This document shows positions 15,948-24,327 of a DNA stretch of 40,081 bases, in pieces; position 1 is the first letter of the stretch; every line of letters starts with the position of its first letter. The stretch is from assembly GCA_945875585.1 (NCBI GenBank), contig CAMCLK010000045.1, positions 1-40,081 on the forward strand. The letters are read 5' to 3'. The translations under genes were made by a program, and so were the position numbers. The DNA is from Candidatus Kuenenia stuttgartensis. Lineage in GTDB: Bacteria; Planctomycetota; Planctomycetia; Gemmatales; Gemmataceae. The notes beneath the pieces are model-generated. The model worked only from the letters and a program-made list of their open reading frames with translations, made no database searches and had not been told where the DNA came from.

Positions 15948-18218
15948 TCAGGCGGACGCCGCTTCGAGTAATTTTCGCACTTCACGTGACCGAGTTGCAG
16001 CCAAGAGTGGAGTGCCCAACTGTTCGCAGACAGCAGGGTTGCGGCGGCCCAGCACGCGCCGTACCGCGCGAAGCGAGCGAACCGGAACACTTAGCCTATC
16101 TGCTCCTAGTGCGGCCAAGGCGACTGCTCCAAGGGGATCGGCCGCCATTTCGCCGCATACACCCACGGGGCGATGATGCGACTTGGCCTGTTGAATCACG
16201 CCATGAATAATTCTGAGCAAGCCGGGGTGCAAAAAGTCGATACCTGCCCCGGCAACAGGATCGTCGCGGCTCACACCCAGCGCCGAGGCGAAAAGGTCAT
16301 TGGTGCCCAGAGCGATAAAATCGGCTCGTGGCAACCATTGGGGCAGCAGCGGAAGAGCGCCCGCCGCCTCGATCATTAAACCGAGTTCCACACGTGGAGA
16401 TTCCGGAAATCCTTCTTCAGCGAGCGACACGCGCGCTTCCGCGAGTGTTTCAATCGCGAAATCGAGCAGTTCCGTGCTGTTGACCAGCGGGATGAGCATG
16501 CGCACCGGGCCGGCTGTTCCCGCGCGAATGATGGCGCGCACTTGCTCGACAAAAAGCGTGCGCATGGGAGGCGAATCGAGCACCAAGCGCCAGTCGAATC
16601 CGCGTGAGGATTGTCCTGGCAGCGGCATGGGGCCGGCCTTGTCGGGCCGCAAGTCGAATGTGCGGATGCAGACCGGGCCGCCGCGCATGGCGAGAATGAG
16701 CTTGCGGTAAATACGCTCCTGTTCGTCTTCAGTCGGGACGCTGCGTCTGGCCAAAAACAAAAATTCACTGCGGAACAGGCCGATGCCGCGCGCTCCTTCA
16801 TCCCATGCTTTTTCAGCTTCGAAAAACAGGTTGACGGTCGCTTCAACCTCAGGCCCGCTTGGGCTCAACCGACTCTGGATTCCGCTCGCGAGATTGGTTG
16901 TTCCCGAGTCGGAAATAGTAATGGGCTCGGTGGATTCCGGTGGCGACGTCGCTTCCACATGCCCGCTGATACCGTCGATCCGAAGCCACCTGCCCGGTGC
17001 CGCCAACGTCGCGAAATCAACCACCTGACCAACCATCGGCAGCCCGAGAGATCGGGCCAGAATGGCTGCATGGCACTGCCCGCCGCCGTGCTCGACAATC
17101 ACTCCTGCAAGCCGAGACCGATCCACGGCAAACAGTTCCAGAACCGAAGCTTCGCGCAGCACAAGAATAAGCTGCCCGTCGGTATCACCCGGAGCGGCGC
17201 GACCGCCCTTCAATCGCCACAAAGCGCGGTTGAACACGTCTTTAATATCAAAAATGCGTTCCTGCATCAGCGCGGCGGCGACTTTTTGAAATGCCGCCAC
17301 ATATTGGTCCAGAGTATCCAGCAGTGCGGCCTCGGCGGTCAGCCCTTCACGAATGCGGGCATGCAAGTCGCCGACAACTCCGTTGTCTTGCAGGATCATT
17401 CTTTGAGCTTGCAGAATGGCGCCATGGTCCTCTCCAAGAAGCGCGCCAATAGTTTTTTCCTGGGCGATCAGCTCTTCGCGGGCTCCTTCGAGCGCCATGT
17501 CTAAACGGACCAATTCCTGTTTCGGGTCGGTTGATATGCGACTGGCGTTGCGGCGATACTCTTCAAAGCCATCAATGACATAGGCCCGGCCAATACCTAT
17601 TCCCGGGCTTAGGCCTTTGCCATCCCACGTTGTTGACTCGCGAATAGGGGCATCGCTGTGGGCCGCACTGGCGACTTGTTCCAGCCACCAAGCGTCTTGA
17701 ACCAGCGACGATAACTGTGCTGCTACTGTTTTGAGCATCCGCACTTCGCTAACCACGAATGTGCGGCTTTCCACCGTCTGTACCACCAGAACACCGCGCA
17801 AGGTTCCCGCTTCCAGCAGAGGAACGCCCACAAATGTCAGAAATGGGTCCTCCCCTGTTTCGGCAAAATATTTGAACCGGGGGTGGGACGGGGCGTTGGT
17901 TTCCACCACCGGTGCCATCGTTTGCGCCACAAGGCCGGTTAGGCCTTCTTCATACGTCATTCGAACCCGGCCAATACCCGCTTGGTTAAGCCCAACGGTT
18001 GCGGCAAGTACCAACTCCTCACTGTGTGGCTGGGCGATGTAAATCGAACAGACTGCGGTGTGGAACCGTTTCTGGATCAATTCGCAGATATTCTGGAATG
18101 TTTCCTGCTGATTATGTGAATGCGATACAAGCTGGCTGACCTCTTCAAGAGTCAACAACAGGTCGTGATCCGCGCTGAGGGACCCCAATGATGGATTCAG
18201 TTGCATTGAGGAAACCAC
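15948..18218 (-). CDS. ptsP: PtsP-type phosphoenolpyruvate-protein phosphotransferase with GAF domain
   Basis: This 756-residue protein has an N-terminal GAF domain (about 25-175) followed by the enzyme I modules. PEP-utiliser N begins with GKGLSPGIGIGRA (about 205). The phosphohistidine domain carries GGGQCHAAILARSLGLP with H383. The PEP-binding barrel has GIGLFRSEFLFL, TFDLRPDK, GLMIEAAGALPLLP, IALGTNDL and the GVCGEM cysteine motif. It should phosphorylate an HPr/NPr protein from PEP, feeding the nitrogen-type PTS. The glycine-rich motif before the histidine is GGGQCH where most enzymes have GGRTSH. The GTG at 18218 is chosen because GGGAGG sits 6 bases upstream; an ATG at 18206 is the alternative. 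No ptsH or EIIA gene is nearby. It is the last gene of the rhomboid unit. Confidence 0.9.
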   Translation of the reverse strand: MVSSMQLNPSLGSLSADHDLLLTLEEVSQLVSHSHNQQETFQNICELIQKRFHTAVCSIYIAQPHSEELVLAATVGLNQAGIGRVRMTYEEGLTGLVAQTMAPVVETNAPSHPRFKYFAETGEDPFLTFVGVPLLEAGTLRGVLVVQTVESRTFVVSEVRMLKTVAAQLSSLVQDAWWLEQVASAAHSDAPIRESTTWDGKGLSPGIGIGRAYVIDGFEEYRRNASRISTDPKQELVRLDMALEGAREELIAQEKTIGALLGEDHGAILQAQRMILQDNGVVGDLHARIREGLTAEAALLDTLDQYVAAFQKVAAALMQERIFDIKDVFNRALWRLKGGRAAPGDTDGQLILVLREASVLELFAVDRSRLAGVIVEHGGGQCHAAILARSLGLPMVGQVVDFATLAAPGRWLRIDGISGHVEATSPPESTEPITISDSGTTNLASGIQSRLSPSGPEVEATVNLFFEAEKAWDEGARGIGLFRSEFLFLARRSVPTEDEQERIYRKLILAMRGGPVCIRTFDLRPDKAGPMPLPGQSSRGFDWRLVLDSPPMRTLFVEQVRAIIRAGTAGPVRMLIPLVNSTELLDFAIETLAEARVSLAEEGFPESPRVELGLMIEAAGALPLLPQWLPRADFIALGTNDLFASALGVSRDDPVAGAGIDFLHPGLLRIIHGVIQQAKSHHRPVGVCGEMAADPLGAVALAALGADRLSVPVRSLRAVRRVLGRRNPAVCEQLGTPLLAATRSREVRKLLEAASA

Positions 18219-18391
18219 GCCAAGCCTCCCGGGATATCAGTACGCACAGAAAATGCGCCCGACTGGCTGATCGTTGGTCGTGCCCGAGGGAGGAACAGGC
18301 AGCCCAGTAAAAACAGAATAACGGCAGAGTCACAAAGAAGGCAAGCGGCAGCAAGCAGGATGGCACGGTGGCCCTTCGGTCGGGCAGTCAT
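18197..18391 (-). CDS. possible small single-span membrane protein
   Basis: A 64-residue frame starting at the ATG at 18391 has a short basic N-terminus (TARPKGHR) and one long hydrophobic segment (about residues 9-30), then a polar tail. It overlaps the end of the FmdB-type gene by 62 bases and the start of ptsP by 22. It fills the roughly 110-base gap between them and would make the unit continuous, and its topology is plausible. The large overlaps and absence of a clear ribosome binding site argue against it. Confidence 0.3.
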   Translation of the reverse strand: MTARPKGHRAILLAAACLLCDSAVILFLLGCLFLPRARPTISQSGAFSVRTDIPGGLAWFPQCN

Positions 18392-18548
18392 TTTCTGCGC
18401 CACCGGCACGTGTTGGGCGTGCAGGAAGGCTCCAGCGGCGAACCAAGTTCACGCTTGCACAATCAGGGCATTCGGCTCGTTCGCTTCCAAGAAGCAGCGT
18501 TTCAAAGTCGAGGTCGCACGCCTCGCATGTGTATTCCATCAGGGGCAT
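18330..18548 (-). CDS. FmdB-type zinc ribbon protein
   Basis: This 72-residue protein opens with MPLMEYTCEACDLDFETLL and has paired cysteines CEAC (about residues 8-11) and CPDC (about 27-30), the FmdB/CxxC_CxxC_SSSS zinc-ribbon pattern. The tail is rich in Pro and Cys, as is common in planctomycete versions. The family is named after a putative regulator of formamidase genes, but its molecular role is not settled. It lies 29 bases after the rhomboid gene on the same strand. Confidence 0.8.
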   Translation of the reverse strand: MPLMEYTCEACDLDFETLLLGSERAECPDCASVNLVRRWSLPARPTRAGGAENDCPTEGPPCHPACCRLPSL

Positions 18549-18577
18549 TGATCGATAATCCTTGTGGTGCGTAGATA

Positions 18578-19483
18578 TCAGCTTTGGCGGTTACGCAGTT
18601 TTTCGCTGGCACGAATCAGACGTTGGCGTTCTTCGGAGCTTAGACTGGCCATGCCTTCCCGCGATATTTTAGCCAGTAAGGCGTCGATGTCCCCATCAAG
18701 CAGACTCGGGGTTTGAGGGGGGGCATGTTCTGCAGCCTTAGGCTTTGGCCACTCCGGAGCGTCGTCTCCTCGGAAAACTGTCAGACTAGGAGCCGGCGCG
18801 CGTTTGCGCCGCTTCTGTGTGCCAGGCGAGCGCCTGAACCATTGCATCGGAACGCGCGTGCTAATCAAATGAATTCCAGCTCCAGCGGCTGCTCCCGCCA
18901 GATGCATGTCGGAAGCAACTAGGCTGTCGGTTTTGGTCAGGCTCATGGCGTCGATAGCCAGACTGATGGCAAGAAAAACCCACGACTGCATGGGAAGAAC
19001 GCCAAAAAGCAGAATCTGGCGGAAAGGATCGCGCATGATAGCAAGAGCCAGTACAGCATTCACGCAGCCCGAGGCTCCGATAACGCATGTTCCCCTTGGC
19101 AGTAAGCCAAGAGCACGTGTGGTGAGGTAAACAATTGCTGGAACCAGAATGCCAACGGCCAAAACAGCAAGAAAGCGGTTGCGCCCTAGGCGATCCTCAA
19201 GTTCGGTTCCGAACCACCAGAAAACGAGCAGATTGAAAACAATATGGAATGGCGTGGAGGGATCGTGCAGGAAAGCATAGGAAAACAAAGTCCAAACACG
19301 GCCTTCAGTAAGGGCGCGCACGCTTAGCCCAAACTGATCAAGCATGGCAGAGCGATTTGGGCTTACCAATTCCAGAAAGAACATCCCGCAGCAAATCGCC
19401 ATGAAGATTTTGCAAACGAGATGATCCGCAGGCGCTTCACCGCTCCAAGAATCACGGTTGTAATCGCGGTCTTGAAATCCCAT
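18578..19483 (-). CDS. rhomboid-family intramembrane serine protease
   Basis: This 301-residue protein has about six hydrophobic segments between residues 25 and 215. The catalytic pair is visible: serine in GASG (S138) and histidine in HLAGAAAG (H194). Between TM1 and TM2 is the amphipathic L1 loop, and HIVFNLLVFWWFG matches the family's HxxxN-type helix. The C-terminal roughly 90 residues are cytosolic, with basic and proline-rich stretches. Rhomboids cut membrane-spanning substrates; none is identifiable here. The ATG at 19483 is preferred to an upstream GTG because GGAGG lies 6 bases before it. It leads the minus-strand unit with FmdB and PtsP and is divergent from aroDE. Confidence 0.88.
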   Translation of the reverse strand: MGFQDRDYNRDSWSGEAPADHLVCKIFMAICCGMFFLELVSPNRSAMLDQFGLSVRALTEGRVWTLFSYAFLHDPSTPFHIVFNLLVFWWFGTELEDRLGRNRFLAVLAVGILVPAIVYLTTRALGLLPRGTCVIGASGCVNAVLALAIMRDPFRQILLFGVLPMQSWVFLAISLAIDAMSLTKTDSLVASDMHLAGAAAGAGIHLISTRVPMQWFRRSPGTQKRRKRAPAPSLTVFRGDDAPEWPKPKAAEHAPPQTPSLLDGDIDALLAKISREGMASLSSEERQRLIRASEKLRNRQS

Positions 19484-19683
19484 GAACGCCTCCACGATGC
19501 AGACACATCGAATGCATCAGATTACACAATATAATGATAGCATTGAAAGGAGTTTGCCGCTTCACGGTTTTTAAATAATTTACCGCCGAACCACTCTTAT
19601 CACCTAATCACCGAATTACTAATAGTGTACAACATCTGAAAGATAAGCGGACCTTTGTCCCGAACCGTACGAGGAATTGGCCT

Positions 19684-21252
19684 ATGACCTTGCGGGGTCT
19701 ACCTCCAACGCTCTCTGAACCGCCAAAGCCAGATCCGATCTGTGCAGTGGTTGCCCGTTCTGGTGTTGATGAGGCCATTGCTGATCTCGTTGAAGCGGGA
19801 AAACGCAAGGTTTGCCTAGCTGAAATTCGGCTGGATGTTTTGGATACTCTGCCCGACCTGAGTCGTTTTGTGCTGGCATCCACCGTGCCGCTTTTGGCAA
19901 CGGTCCGCCGCAAACGCGATGGTGGCCGGTGGGAAGGTGCCGAGTCTGACCGCCTTGATCTTTTGCGTCAGGCACTTGCTTCTGGTTTTGCTTGGGTGGA
20001 CATCGAAGAAGACGTCGTTGCAGACTTTCCGCGCATCGGAACCGAAAAGCGCATTGTGAGTTTTCACGATTTTGAAAGCGTTCCGGCGAATCTTTCTGCC
20101 ATTTATAGCCAGATGGCAGCGTCCGACGCCGATACGATCAAGATCGCCTGCAAGACATCAACGCCTTCCGAAGTAGCCACAATTCTGCGTCTGTTTGAAA
20201 ATGCCCCCAAACCAACCGTTGCCTTTGGTATGGGCGATGTTGGTCAGGCTAGCCGCATTATTCAGCTGAAGCTGGGTGCGCCATTCACATATGCTGCTGT
20301 GAATACGGACGCCATTGTGGCCCCGGGAATGTTCACGATCTCGCAGTTGCAGCTGAATTTTGGTGTCAGGCGCATCAATGCCTCCACCCGCATTTTCGGT
20401 GTTGTGGGTGACCCAATTGGCCACAGTCTGAGCCCCATCATTCACAACAACGGTTTTCGCAAACTCAGCCGTAACGACCTTTATGTGCCCTTCACGGTCC
20501 CCCGTGGAATGTTTCAGGAGTTTCTCTCCAGCCATGCGTTTCTGGGTATTCATGGCCTGTCGGTAACCATTCCGCACAAGGAAGAAGCCTGCCTCCTTGC
20601 CACAGTCCGGTCACCCGAGGTGGAAGCCACCGGTTCAGCCAACACGCTTCTTTTGGGAGAAGATGGGGCCCTTTCTGCCAGCAATACCGATTACGACGCC
20701 GTTCTCGACAGCATTCTGTCGGGTTTGAAAAACCACCCCGGTGGCTGGACGCTCAAAGGCAAGCGCGCTCTGGTTCTGGGTGCCGGTGGGGTTGCCCGTT
20801 CCGTGGTCTGCGGTCTGATAGCTCACGGTGCGGAAGTCGTGCTGGCTGGGCGAACCCAGTCGCGGGCTGAAGCCATTGCAGCTCTGGCCCCGTGTACTGT
20901 TGTGCCGTGGGAAAACCGCCACTCTCATCCGGTCGATATCGTGGTGAACTGCACTCCCGTGGGAATGCACCCAGATATCGATAAGTCGCCACTCGATGTG
21001 GAGTTTATTGTTCCAGGCATGGTTGTGATGGACACCATTTACAATCCTGAAAACACGCTTCTGATTCGCCAAGCGCGCGAAAAGGGTGCCGTTGCCACAA
21101 CGGGTCTGGACATGTTCATTGGCCAAGCCGCTGCTCAGTTCAAGCTGTTCACCGGCGAGCCGGCACCTGCGGAGCTGATGCGTCAGGTAGCGCGTAATGC
21201 TTTGGCGGTTCGGCCTGCTCGGCCTGGCGTAACTGGCCAGCCAGCCCGGTGA
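19684..21252 (+). CDS. aroDE: bifunctional 3-dehydroquinate dehydratase (type I) / shikimate dehydrogenase
   Basis: This 522-residue fusion catalyses the third and fourth steps of the shikimate pathway. The N-terminal type I dehydratase (about 15-225) shows EIRLD (47-51), H128 in SFHDFE and the Schiff-base lysine K153 in DTIKIACK. The C-terminal dehydrogenase (about 235-505) shows GDPIGHSLSPI (from G242), the catalytic lysine K299 in TIPHK, D336 in NTDYD, the nucleotide loop LGAGGVAR and NCTPVGM. The same fusion order is known from plants, chlamydiae and planctomycetes. All key residues are present. The next gene encodes shikimate kinase and overlaps by 4 bases, so three consecutive steps are encoded together. 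Confidence 0.96.
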   Translation: MTLRGLPPTLSEPPKPDPICAVVARSGVDEAIADLVEAGKRKVCLAEIRLDVLDTLPDLSRFVLASTVPLLATVRRKRDGGRWEGAESDRLDLLRQALASGFAWVDIEEDVVADFPRIGTEKRIVSFHDFESVPANLSAIYSQMAASDADTIKIACKTSTPSEVATILRLFENAPKPTVAFGMGDVGQASRIIQLKLGAPFTYAAVNTDAIVAPGMFTISQLQLNFGVRRINASTRIFGVVGDPIGHSLSPIIHNNGFRKLSRNDLYVPFTVPRGMFQEFLSSHAFLGIHGLSVTIPHKEEACLLATVRSPEVEATGSANTLLLGEDGALSASNTDYDAVLDSILSGLKNHPGGWTLKGKRALVLGAGGVARSVVCGLIAHGAEVVLAGRTQSRAEAIAALAPCTVVPWENRHSHPVDIVVNCTPVGMHPDIDKSPLDVEFIVPGMVVMDTIYNPENTLLIRQAREKGAVATTGLDMFIGQAAAQFKLFTGEPAPAELMRQVARNALAVRPARPGVTGQPAR

Positions 21253-21809
21253 GTACGCGTTTGCCTTGTGTGGCGATCGCGTTGATTGGCCCGCGCGCCA
21301 GTGGCAAAACCACGGTTTCTCAAGCCTTAGCCAAAACTTTGAATTGCGCACTAGTCGATACTGATACGCTGTTGACCACCGCTTACGGCACCATCCGCGA
21401 ACAATTTGCCAACAATGGTGAAACGCTTTTTCGTGATCGCGAGGAGCGTGCTCTTGTGGAAGCGCTCGCCGCGCGTGGCGTGGTCTCGTGTGGCGGGGGG
21501 ATGGTGCTGAGGCGCTCGAACCGCTTGCTGCTTTCCACCGTGTTCACGGTTTTTCTTACAGCTCCCATCGACACTCTCGTGGCGCGGGTCCTAGGCGATC
21601 CGTGTTCCCACAACCAGCGTCCCCCCCTGCTGCCAACCACGTCGGATGACACCAGCGAACAGGTTCGCCAAGAAACCCGCCGCATCCTTGAACAGCGACT
21701 TCCCTTGTACCGTTCCTGCTGCCGGATGGAACTCGACACCTCCGTTTTGAATGTTTCTGAAATTGTCGAAGCCATTGTGGCGCGTTTGCCGGTGCCTGCT
21801 TCGCCATGA
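21249..21809 (+). CDS. aroK: shikimate kinase
   Basis: This 186-residue P-loop kinase makes shikimate 3-phosphate. Walker A is GPRASGKTT (K20), the shikimate-binding DTD lies near residues 37-39, FRDREERAL carries the binding arginine, CGGGMVLR is the glycine-rich loop and QRPPLL marks the lid. A GTG start at 21249 overlaps the aroDE stop (GTGA), implying translational coupling. Its own stop overlaps the prepilin peptidase start by 4 bases. Confidence 0.93.
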   Translation: MSTRLPCVAIALIGPRASGKTTVSQALAKTLNCALVDTDTLLTTAYGTIREQFANNGETLFRDREERALVEALAARGVVSCGGGMVLRRSNRLLLSTVFTVFLTAPIDTLVARVLGDPCSHNQRPPLLPTTSDDTSEQVRQETRRILEQRLPLYRSCCRMELDTSVLNVSEIVEAIVARLPVPASP

Positions 21810-22975
21810 TTCCAACGATTGCCTGGACGATCTGGCTGCTCGGGACGCTGGCCCTTGGTCTGGCTGCGGGCAGCTTTCTCAATGTTGCCGCTGTGCGATT
21901 GCCATACGAGAAGTCGGTTATTTGGCCGTCGTCGCGTTGCGGTAATTGCCTTAAGGGATTGCCTTGGCACAGCAACCTTCCCATTATCGGGTACCTTTGG
22001 CTGCGCGGCCGCTGTTACTGGTGTGGCGAGGTTTTTTCAATCCGTTATTTGCTGGTTGAATTGCTTGTGGGGTTTGGCTTTGTCGGTTTGTTTCTGCTGG
22101 AAGTCGTTTTCGATATTCGGAACGCGGGCTGGTGGCGCGACCATGGCCATATGATGCACTGGGGAATCGTTCCTTGGCAGGCATGGGCCGCGTGGAGCGC
22201 CGAAGCTGTGTTCTTTGCGTTTCTTATGGCTGCCAGTCTCTGCGATTTTGAACATCACGAAATTCCACTCGATATCACCATTACCGGGCTTATTGTCGGC
22301 CTCCTTTTCAGCGTTGCCATGCCGTGGCCGTTTCCGGCCCAACCCATTGACGTGGAAAACGCGGTAGCCCGACACAAGATTGAGCATTCGGCGTTGTACC
22401 GCCCCGGGCGAACGGTTCCCGGTGGGGCCTTGGCTGAACCGGTTTTCGCGTTTCCCGGCATGCACCCCTGGCCAGTGGGATGGCCACTTCCAGCATGGCT
22501 GGTACCCGGGACCGCTACTTACGGTTTGGTTTCCGGACTGTTGGGAGCCATGGCGGGATCTTTGGTCTGCCGTGGTATCCGCTCGGTTTACGGTTTGGGC
22601 CGTGGACGAGAAAGTCTGGGTATTGGTGATAGCGATTTGTTATTGATGGCAGGGGCGTTCACCGGTTGGCAGGTGGTTGTGGTGGGCTTCTTTATGTCCA
22701 TTATTCCCGGTCTGATTTTGGGTATCGGGTACCTCGCCATTCGTGGAAGCCAAACACTGCCATTTGGCCCCGCATTGGGCTTGGGTGTCTTTGTCACCTG
22801 GATGGGGTGGCGATGGATTGGCCCTTCCGTGGCGGATGTGTTATTCGACCCATGGATCCTCGGATTTCTGGCCATTGCCGGACTGGGTGGATTACTAATC
22901 ATGAGTTGGATGCTGCGTGTGGTGCGTGGCCCTGACGAAAACGACGATCAAAGCCCTGTTGTTCGAGTAGACTGA
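21806..22975 (+). CDS. prepilin peptidase / N-methyltransferase (A24 family)
   Basis: This 389-residue membrane aspartyl protease cleaves and N-methylates type IV pilin-like and type II secretion pseudopilin precursors. GSFLNVAAVRLP opens the methylase domain, the zinc cysteines are C45/C48 and C70/C73, and the two catalytic aspartates are D147 (CDFEHHEIP) and D275 (GIGD). A hydrophilic insert of about 75 residues lies between the two aspartate halves, longer than in E. coli-type enzymes, as is often seen in planctomycetes. It could process the pseudopilin at 37798. Its ATG overlaps the aroK stop, and no pilus assembly gene is adjacent. Confidence 0.93.
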   Translation: MIPTIAWTIWLLGTLALGLAAGSFLNVAAVRLPYEKSVIWPSSRCGNCLKGLPWHSNLPIIGYLWLRGRCYWCGEVFSIRYLLVELLVGFGFVGLFLLEVVFDIRNAGWWRDHGHMMHWGIVPWQAWAAWSAEAVFFAFLMAASLCDFEHHEIPLDITITGLIVGLLFSVAMPWPFPAQPIDVENAVARHKIEHSALYRPGRTVPGGALAEPVFAFPGMHPWPVGWPLPAWLVPGTATYGLVSGLLGAMAGSLVCRGIRSVYGLGRGRESLGIGDSDLLLMAGAFTGWQVVVVGFFMSIIPGLILGIGYLAIRGSQTLPFGPALGLGVFVTWMGWRWIGPSVADVLFDPWILGFLAIAGLGGLLIMSWMLRVVRGPDENDDQSPVVRVD

Positions 22976-22993
22976 TCGGTCTATATTATTCAC

Positions 22994-24322
22994 ATGAACC
23001 AGACCAAATTGTTTGCTCGCACTTCTGGCGTAGTGGTTCTTGCCCTTCTTGGGGCAGCAGGTTACGGCATTTTTCAGATATTGCCCCATTCGGGCCCCAA
23101 AGCCACCGATGCCGCAAAAGTAATCGATGAAGAGTTGCCCGTAACCGTGGCAGCGGCGACATTGCGCCCCATCCGCCGAACTATCCGGGTGGTGGGCGGT
23201 TTGCAGGGGCAGGAAGAAGTGGTTCTTTCGGCGCGTGTGGAAGGGCAGGTCAAGCGGTTGCGCCATGAAGTGGGCGACCGTGTGGCTCCCAATGAAATAT
23301 TGCTTGAAATAGAAGATCGGGAATTTGTGCTTCTCGCTGAAGAGGAACGCCGCGCCTTGGAAGTGGACCTTGCGCGTTTGGGTGTGGACCGGCCGCCCAT
23401 GGGTGAAATGGAACTTGGCAAGGTTCCCGTGGTGGAACGCGCCCGGCGATTGGAAGAAAACGCTCGCGCCAAATACGAACGTGTCAGGCGCCTAGGCCCT
23501 GCTGCCACGCGCGAAGAACAGCAAACTTCCGAGACAGATGCGCAAGTCGCCCGCAGTAATCTTGAAGCAGCGTATTTAGATGCCCGCGCCTTGCTGGCGT
23601 CGGTGCGACAGCGTCAGGCAACCTTGGCAACGCGCGAACAGAAGGTGCGCGACACCCATGTTTCCGTGGAGCAGTTATCGCCAGCGCGAGCTCAGGCCGC
23701 GGGTTTGAATGTTTCGGGCCGCAAGGAAATGTGGGTGGTAACGCAGCGGATGGTTTCGGAGGGCGAACTGGCGCGGGTAGGCACGCCACTGGTACGCGTG
23801 CTCCTAGACGATCCGCTCAAGCTTCAAGTGGCACTCCCCGAACGTGAATCCAACAAAGTGCGCGTTGGGCAGGCTGTTGAGATATCGGTAGAGGCGTGGC
23901 CCGACAGGCTGTTTTCCGGAACCGTTTCCCGGGTTAACCCGACGGTTGAGCCTTCCAGCCGCACGTTCTTTGCCGAGGTGATGCTGCCTAACCCCGCACG
24001 CGACCTGCGTGCCGGTATGTTTGCCCGCGGATCCATCGTTACAGGAATCGATTCTGGTGCCTTGACGGTTCCAGAAGAAGCTCTTTCAAGCTTTGCCGGG
24101 ATTATCCGCATTTTTGTGGTCAATCAAGGCACGGTTCGAGCCGTGCAGGTGACTCTGGGTGAGCGCGGAACAAGCGGATTCAGTGAAAAAACCGGTGGCA
24201 CCACCTGGGTGGAGGTCATGCCGATACGGGATACCACGCTTGCTGCCGGAGAGCAGGTTGTTGTGAGTGGCTTGGCGCGATTGTCGGATGGCGCCACCGT
24301 GCGCGTTCGCGGGAGTCGCTAA
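22994..24322 (+). CDS. RND efflux periplasmic adaptor (MFP/HlyD family)
   Basis: This 442-residue protein has an N-terminal membrane anchor (about residues 9-30), a lipoyl/barrel-sandwich half with ARVEGQVKRLRHEVGDRV (near 75-95), a helical hairpin, the second lipoyl half and a beta-barrel with LQVALPERESNKVRVGQAVEI. Such adaptors link an RND pump in the inner membrane to an outer-membrane channel. The cognate pump gene begins five bases after its stop. No channel gene is adjacent; the TolC-like protein at 31859-33457 could serve it, but belongs to another unit. Confidence 0.9.
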   Translation: MNQTKLFARTSGVVVLALLGAAGYGIFQILPHSGPKATDAAKVIDEELPVTVAAATLRPIRRTIRVVGGLQGQEEVVLSARVEGQVKRLRHEVGDRVAPNEILLEIEDREFVLLAEEERRALEVDLARLGVDRPPMGEMELGKVPVVERARRLEENARAKYERVRRLGPAATREEQQTSETDAQVARSNLEAAYLDARALLASVRQRQATLATREQKVRDTHVSVEQLSPARAQAAGLNVSGRKEMWVVTQRMVSEGELARVGTPLVRVLLDDPLKLQVALPERESNKVRVGQAVEISVEAWPDRLFSGTVSRVNPTVEPSSRTFFAEVMLPNPARDLRAGMFARGSIVTGIDSGALTVPEEALSSFAGIIRIFVVNQGTVRAVQVTLGERGTSGFSEKTGGTTWVEVMPIRDTTLAAGEQVVVSGLARLSDGATVRVRGSR

Positions 24323-24327
24323 CCCTT

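Noticed and set aside
16611..17504. 297-residue plus-strand frame
   Set aside because: It is entirely antisense to the well-supported ptsP gene and has no recognisable domain; a shadow caused by codon bias.
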